A stretch of DNA of 64,000 nt from Castellaniella sp040276065 (lineage in GTDB: Bacteria; Pseudomonadota; Gammaproteobacteria; Burkholderiales; Burkholderiaceae_B): positions 62,001-126,000 of the forward strand of contig NZ_JBELOI010000005.1 in assembly GCF_040276065.1 (NCBI RefSeq). Direction: 5' to 3'. Position numbers and translations under genes: made by a program. Under the pieces are notes generated by a model. That model worked only from the letters and a program-made list of their open reading frames with translations. It searched no databases and was not told where the DNA came from. Below are positions 61,101 through 64,000 of the stretch, piece by piece; the stretch's first letter is position 1, and every line of letters starts with the position of its first letter.

Positions 61101-62108
61101 CTACCCCTGGATTTCGCTCATGGCGGCATCGACGATGTCGGGTCCTATCGAGTCGTGATACTTCTTGTAGACGTCTTTTACCAGGGCGCGGAACGCATTG
61201 ACGTCATTGACCTCGTTGACCTTCATGCCGGCGGCTTCGATCTTGCCCAGTATGCTTTGGTTGTTGTCGGCGACGGTTTGGCGCTGTCGTGTTATTGCCG
61301 ATTTGGCGGCGGCACGAACCGTGTTTTGTTGTGTTTCGCTCAGCTTGCCCCATGTCTTTTCAGAGATCAGCAAGCCCAAGGCGTTATACGAGTGGCGAGT
61401 GAGCGACAGGTACTTGGTGACCTCGGGGTATTTGTTGGCGTAAATCACCGCCAGCGGGATTTCGAGGCCGTCCACAGTGCCTTGCTGGACAGCGGTGAAT
61501 GTATCGCTCCAGGGCATGGGCGCGGGATTGGCCCCCAGGTCGCGGAAGCTGTCCAGGAACATGTCGCTGGGCTGCACGCGCAGTTTGATGCCTTTCAGAT
61601 CCTGAGGCGTGTGGATGGGCCGGATATTGTTGATGACGTTGCGAAAACCGGCTTCTGAGAAGCCCAGGCCGATGACGTTCTTTTTAGCCAGCTCCTTGAT
61701 CATCAATTCCCCGGCCTTGCCGTCCAGCACCTTGTGGGCCTGTTCGCTATTGGCATAGAGAAACGGCAGGTCGTTGAGCTGGAAGGCGGGAACGATCGTT
61801 CCGATCAGGGTGCCGGTGATGACCCCGGCGTCCAGGGTTCCGAACTGCATGCCCTGGACCATTTCCGCGTCATTGCCCAGTTGGTGGTTTGGAAAGAACT
61901 TGACATCAAACTGGCCGGGCGCGGCCTTTTCCAGTTCTTGGGCGAAATAGTGGGCCGTGATGGCGTAGGGGTCCACATCGCTGTCACTGGTTGTCCATCC
62001 CAGCTTGAGTGTGGTTGCCGAGTGGGCATACCCCGCGAGGGTCATGGCGGTGGCCAATACGGTGGCTTGAGTGAGTCGTTTGAATGATTTTGCGGTGCAG
62101 AGGGTCAT
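61101..62108 (-). CDS. TRAP transporter solute-binding protein, DctP
   Basis: A 335-residue secreted protein (signal peptide about 1-30, ending AHSA). FFPNHQLGNDAEMVQGMQFGTLD, GIKLRVQPSDMFLDSF and the GANPAPMPWSDTFTAVQQGTVDG segment are classic DctP; the conserved arginine of LRVQPS probably binds a ligand carboxylate. First gene of the operon with AGGAGA before the ATG. The carboxylate ligand may be the amidohydrolase substrate. Confidence 0.95.
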   Translation of the reverse strand: MTLCTAKSFKRLTQATVLATAMTLAGYAHSATTLKLGWTTSDSDVDPYAITAHYFAQELEKAAPGQFDVKFFPNHQLGNDAEMVQGMQFGTLDAGVITGTLIGTIVPAFQLNDLPFLYANSEQAHKVLDGKAGELMIKELAKKNVIGLGFSEAGFRNVINNIRPIHTPQDLKGIKLRVQPSDMFLDSFRDLGANPAPMPWSDTFTAVQQGTVDGLEIPLAVIYANKYPEVTKYLSLTRHSYNALGLLISEKTWGKLSETQQNTVRAAAKSAITRQRQTVADNNQSILGKIEAAGMKVNEVNDVNAFRALVKDVYKKYHDSIGPDIVDAAMSEIQG

Positions 62109-62157
62109 GAGCGTATCTCTCCTTTATGTGCAGCGGCTGCGCTTTTTTATGTTTCCA

Positions 62158-62186
62158 ATGGTGAACAGGGCCGACTGCCTTGTCAA
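62158..62186 (-). promoter_or_regulatory. Possible promoter of the TRAP-amidohydrolase operon
   Basis: A perfect -35 TTGACA (minus strand, 62181-62186) is followed after 17 bases by CACCAT (62158-62163), which matches the -10 consensus at only three positions. A good -35 with a poor -10 would suit a regulated promoter. About 50 bases remain to the dctP start. Confidence 0.35.
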
Positions 62187-62312
62187 GAATTGATTGGCCA
62201 GGCCAGTATCCGGCATCCGGCGCCGTAGCCCATGCCGTGAACCATCTGGCTTTGGCGAGGGTTGGGCAATGGCCGCGTGCCGGAGGATGTCGGTCTTCCG
62301 TATCAGGCCCTG

Positions 62313-62321
62313 TGATATTCT
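62313..62321 (+). promoter_or_regulatory. Extended -10 element upstream of ilvA
   Basis: TGATATTCT combines the TGn extension with TATTCT (62316-62321). No -35 at usual spacing, as expected for extended -10 promoters. It lies 38 bases before the ilvA ATG, which has no clear ribosome-binding site. Confidence 0.4.
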
Positions 62322-62359
62322 GTTCCATTCATCTTCTCAACTCTCGCGCTCGCGCTGCC

Positions 62360-63868
62360 ATGTCCGTCGACTACCTGAAACGCATTCTGACGTCCAAAGT
62401 CTATGACGTTGCCCATGAAACTCCCCTCGACGTGGCTCCCCGAATTTCCAAGCGTATCGGTAATACGGTGCTGCTCAAGCGTGAGGATACGCAGCCGGTG
62501 TTCAGCTTCAAGCTGCGCGGCGCCTACAACAAGATGGCCAACCTGTCGGCCGAGGAATTGAAACGCGGCGTGATCGCGGCCTCGGCGGGCAATCACGCGC
62601 AGGGTGTGGCCCTGTCGGCCAGTCGCCTGGGCTGCCGGGCGGTGATCGTGATGCCGGTGACCACGCCGCTGGTCAAGATCGACGCCGTGCGCGCGCTGGG
62701 CGGCGAGGTGGTGCTGTTTGGTGACAGTTTTACCGATGCGGCGGAGCATGCGACGGAACTGCAGGCGCGCGACGGCCTGACGTTCGTGCATCCGTTCGAT
62801 GATCCCGACGTGATCGCTGGCCAGGGTACGGTCGGGATGGAGATTCTGCGCCAGCACACGGGGCCGATCGACGCGATATTCGTCGCCGTCGGCGGCGGGG
62901 GTTTGATCGCGGGCGTGGCGACCTATGTCAAGCAGTTGCGCCCCGACATCAAGGTCATCGGCGTGCAGACCGAGGACTCGGATGCCATGATCCGCAGCGT
63001 CAAGGCCGGTCGGCGGGTCAAGCTTGCCGATGTGGGCCTGTTCTCGGACGGCACCGCGGTCAAACAGGTGGGCCTCGAGACGTTTCGCCTGGCGCGCGAG
63101 TATGTCGACGATTACGTGACAGTCGATACGGACGCGATCTGCGCGGGCATCAAGGATGTGTTCCAGGATACCCGCAGCGTGCTCGAGCCCGCCGGCGCCC
63201 TGGCGCTGGCCGGCGCCAAGCGCTATGCCGCCCAGCAGAAATGGAAGGGTAAGACGCTGGTTGCGATCACCTGCGGGGCCAACATGAATTTCGACCGCCT
63301 GCGCTTTGTCGCCGAGCGGGCGGACGTGGGCGAGGCGCGTGAGGCGCTTTTCGCCATTACCCTGCCGGAAAAGCGTGGCAGCTTTCTGCGGCTGTGCGAG
63401 GCCGTCGGCCAACGCGCGGTGACGGAATTCAATTACCGGATCTCGGACGCCGAGACGGCGCACGTGTACGTGGGGCTGCAGATCCGCTCCGAAGCCGAGA
63501 TCGAAAAGCTCGCCGCGCATTTCCGCAAGCTGGATTTCCCGACGCTCGACTTGACCGGCAACGAGATGGCCAAGACTCATCTGCGCTACATGGTGGGCGG
63601 GCATTCGGGGCTGGCCAAGGACGAGGTGCTGTACCGCTTTGAGTTTCCGGAGCGTCCTGGTGCCCTGATGAAATTCCTGGGGGCGATGAATCCCGACTGG
63701 AACATCAGCTTGTTCCATTACCGGAACCAGGGCGACGACTACGGCCGCATCCTGGTCGGCATCCAGGTGCCTCCCGCCGACAAGAAGGCCTTCAAAGAGT
63801 TCCTGTCCACGCTGGGCTACCCGTACTGGAACGAAACCGAGAACCCGGCCTATCGCCTGTTCCTGTAG
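62360..63868 (+). CDS. ilvA: Threonine ammonia-lyase, biosynthetic
   Basis: PLP enzyme deaminating threonine to 2-oxobutyrate, the first committed step to isoleucine; 502 residues. The PLP lysine is residue 51 in SFKLRGAYNKM; SAGNHAQGVALSA and GGGGLIAGVA bind the cofactor phosphate. The C-terminal third (about 325-500) holds two ACT-like regulatory domains, marking the isoleucine-inhibited biosynthetic enzyme. ATG 62360 is where homology starts, although the frame opens at 62180. A terminator follows the stop. Confidence 0.96.
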   Translation: MSVDYLKRILTSKVYDVAHETPLDVAPRISKRIGNTVLLKREDTQPVFSFKLRGAYNKMANLSAEELKRGVIAASAGNHAQGVALSASRLGCRAVIVMPVTTPLVKIDAVRALGGEVVLFGDSFTDAAEHATELQARDGLTFVHPFDDPDVIAGQGTVGMEILRQHTGPIDAIFVAVGGGGLIAGVATYVKQLRPDIKVIGVQTEDSDAMIRSVKAGRRVKLADVGLFSDGTAVKQVGLETFRLAREYVDDYVTVDTDAICAGIKDVFQDTRSVLEPAGALALAGAKRYAAQQKWKGKTLVAITCGANMNFDRLRFVAERADVGEAREALFAITLPEKRGSFLRLCEAVGQRAVTEFNYRISDAETAHVYVGLQIRSEAEIEKLAAHFRKLDFPTLDLTGNEMAKTHLRYMVGGHSGLAKDEVLYRFEFPERPGALMKFLGAMNPDWNISLFHYRNQGDDYGRILVGIQVPPADKKAFKEFLSTLGYPYWNETENPAYRLFL

Positions 63869-63913
63869 GCCGCCGGTCGCCTGCGGCGGGGTATCTCGCG
63901 TCGTCCCCCTTGC

Positions 63914-63938
63914 AGCCCCCAGGTTCCCGGGGGCTTTT
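63914..63938 (+). terminator. Rho-independent terminator after ilvA
   Basis: AGCCCCC (63914-63920) pairs with GGGGGCT (63929-63935) around an eight-base loop, followed by a T-run (63935-63938). It lies 46 bases after the ilvA stop. Confidence 0.75.
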
Positions 63939-64000
63939 GCATGCCCGCGCGGCCCTCAGGCGGCGGCGTCGTGCGCCCGGGCTTGCGCGGCGCAGACCCG
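63939..64000. other. Right-edge sequence, possibly the 3' end of a minus-strand gene
   Basis: A minus-strand frame is open from the edge to a TGA at 63956-63958, encoding a possible C-terminus RVCAAQARAHDAAA. Fourteen codons are too few to judge; nothing else is recognisable here. Confidence 0.2.

Noticed and set aside
62180..62359. 60-residue N-terminal extension of IlvA
   Set aside because: Homology and the PLP lysine spacing begin at ATG 62360; the extension covers the promoter region.

Overview
The window is GC-rich chromosomal DNA from a betaproteobacterium of the order Burkholderiales, most likely Alcaligenaceae (a Bordetella, Achromobacter or Castellaniella relative). I infer this from gene content and order: HPr kinase beside ptsN, hpf and rapZ in a Gram-negative; an NtrX-like regulator without a sigma-54 domain; a DUF3683-type giant FAD/Fe-S oxidoreductase; a Liv-type ABC operon interleaved with CoA-ligase genes; and several TRAP transporters. 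The genus cannot be fixed from the sequence alone. I find 63 coding sequences, including one 43-codon entericidin-like gene. I see no tRNA, rRNA, CRISPR array, insertion sequence or prophage. Genes are densely packed, with many ATGA, GTGA or TGATG stop/start overlaps.

Layout. 0-1.6 kb: tail of a TRAP permease. 1.6-4.2 kb: a solute-binding/PAS/GGDEF/EAL c-di-GMP signalling protein. 4.5-6.8 kb: kbl-tdh threonine degradation. 6.9-9.1 kb: coupled glutamate dehydrogenase and asparaginase. 9.3-18.2 kb: a Crp/Fnr regulator divergent from an ABC importer operon holding two AMP-forming ligases. 18.3-20.8 kb: orphan amino-acid binding protein, membrane protein and HMG-CoA lyase. 20.8-28.8 kb: dprA, def-fmt, then rsmB-DUF4390-ntrY-ntrX. 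28.9-33.4 kb: rimO, bioC-like, comF, an ankyrin protein and trmL. 33.4-40.3 kb: gpsA-secB-grxC-rhodanese divergent from gpmA-envC-ctpA-moeB. 40.3-45.3 kb: yraN and diaA-dolP-tlpA-argB-HAD divergent from rsmI. 45.3-52.8 kb: one long leftward block for LPS export and nitrogen-PTS control (kdsD-kdsC-lptC-lptA-lptB, hpf, ptsN, hprK, rapZ, rlpA). 52.9-58.3 kb: apt, the 1310-residue oxidoreductase, a DedA/VTT-type membrane protein and an entericidin. 58.4-62.1 kb: a complete TRAP system with an amidohydrolase. 62.4-63.9 kb: ilvA.

How the genes fit together. Most of the window is housekeeping: envelope assembly (Lpt, Kds, EnvC, RlpA, DolP, CtpA), translation quality and RNA modification (Def, Fmt, RsmB, RsmI, RimO, TrmL, Hpf) and central metabolism. 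Between these conserved blocks sit catabolic modules for uptake and activation of organic or amino acids (the Liv-ligase operon, two TRAP systems, asparaginase-Gdh, Kbl-Tdh, HMG-CoA lyase), as expected of an organism living on acids and amino acids rather than sugars. No clearly novel defence or mobile system was found. The more unusual points are: rpoN is absent from its usual place between lptB and hpf, together with a sigma-54-independent NtrX; -10 boxes lie directly in front of the start codons of ptsN, diaA and (nearly) def; a perfect 14-bp hairpin separates hpf from ptsN; ligase genes are embedded in the ABC operon; an A9 tract lies in ctpA; and moeB and a HAD gene overlap tail to tail.
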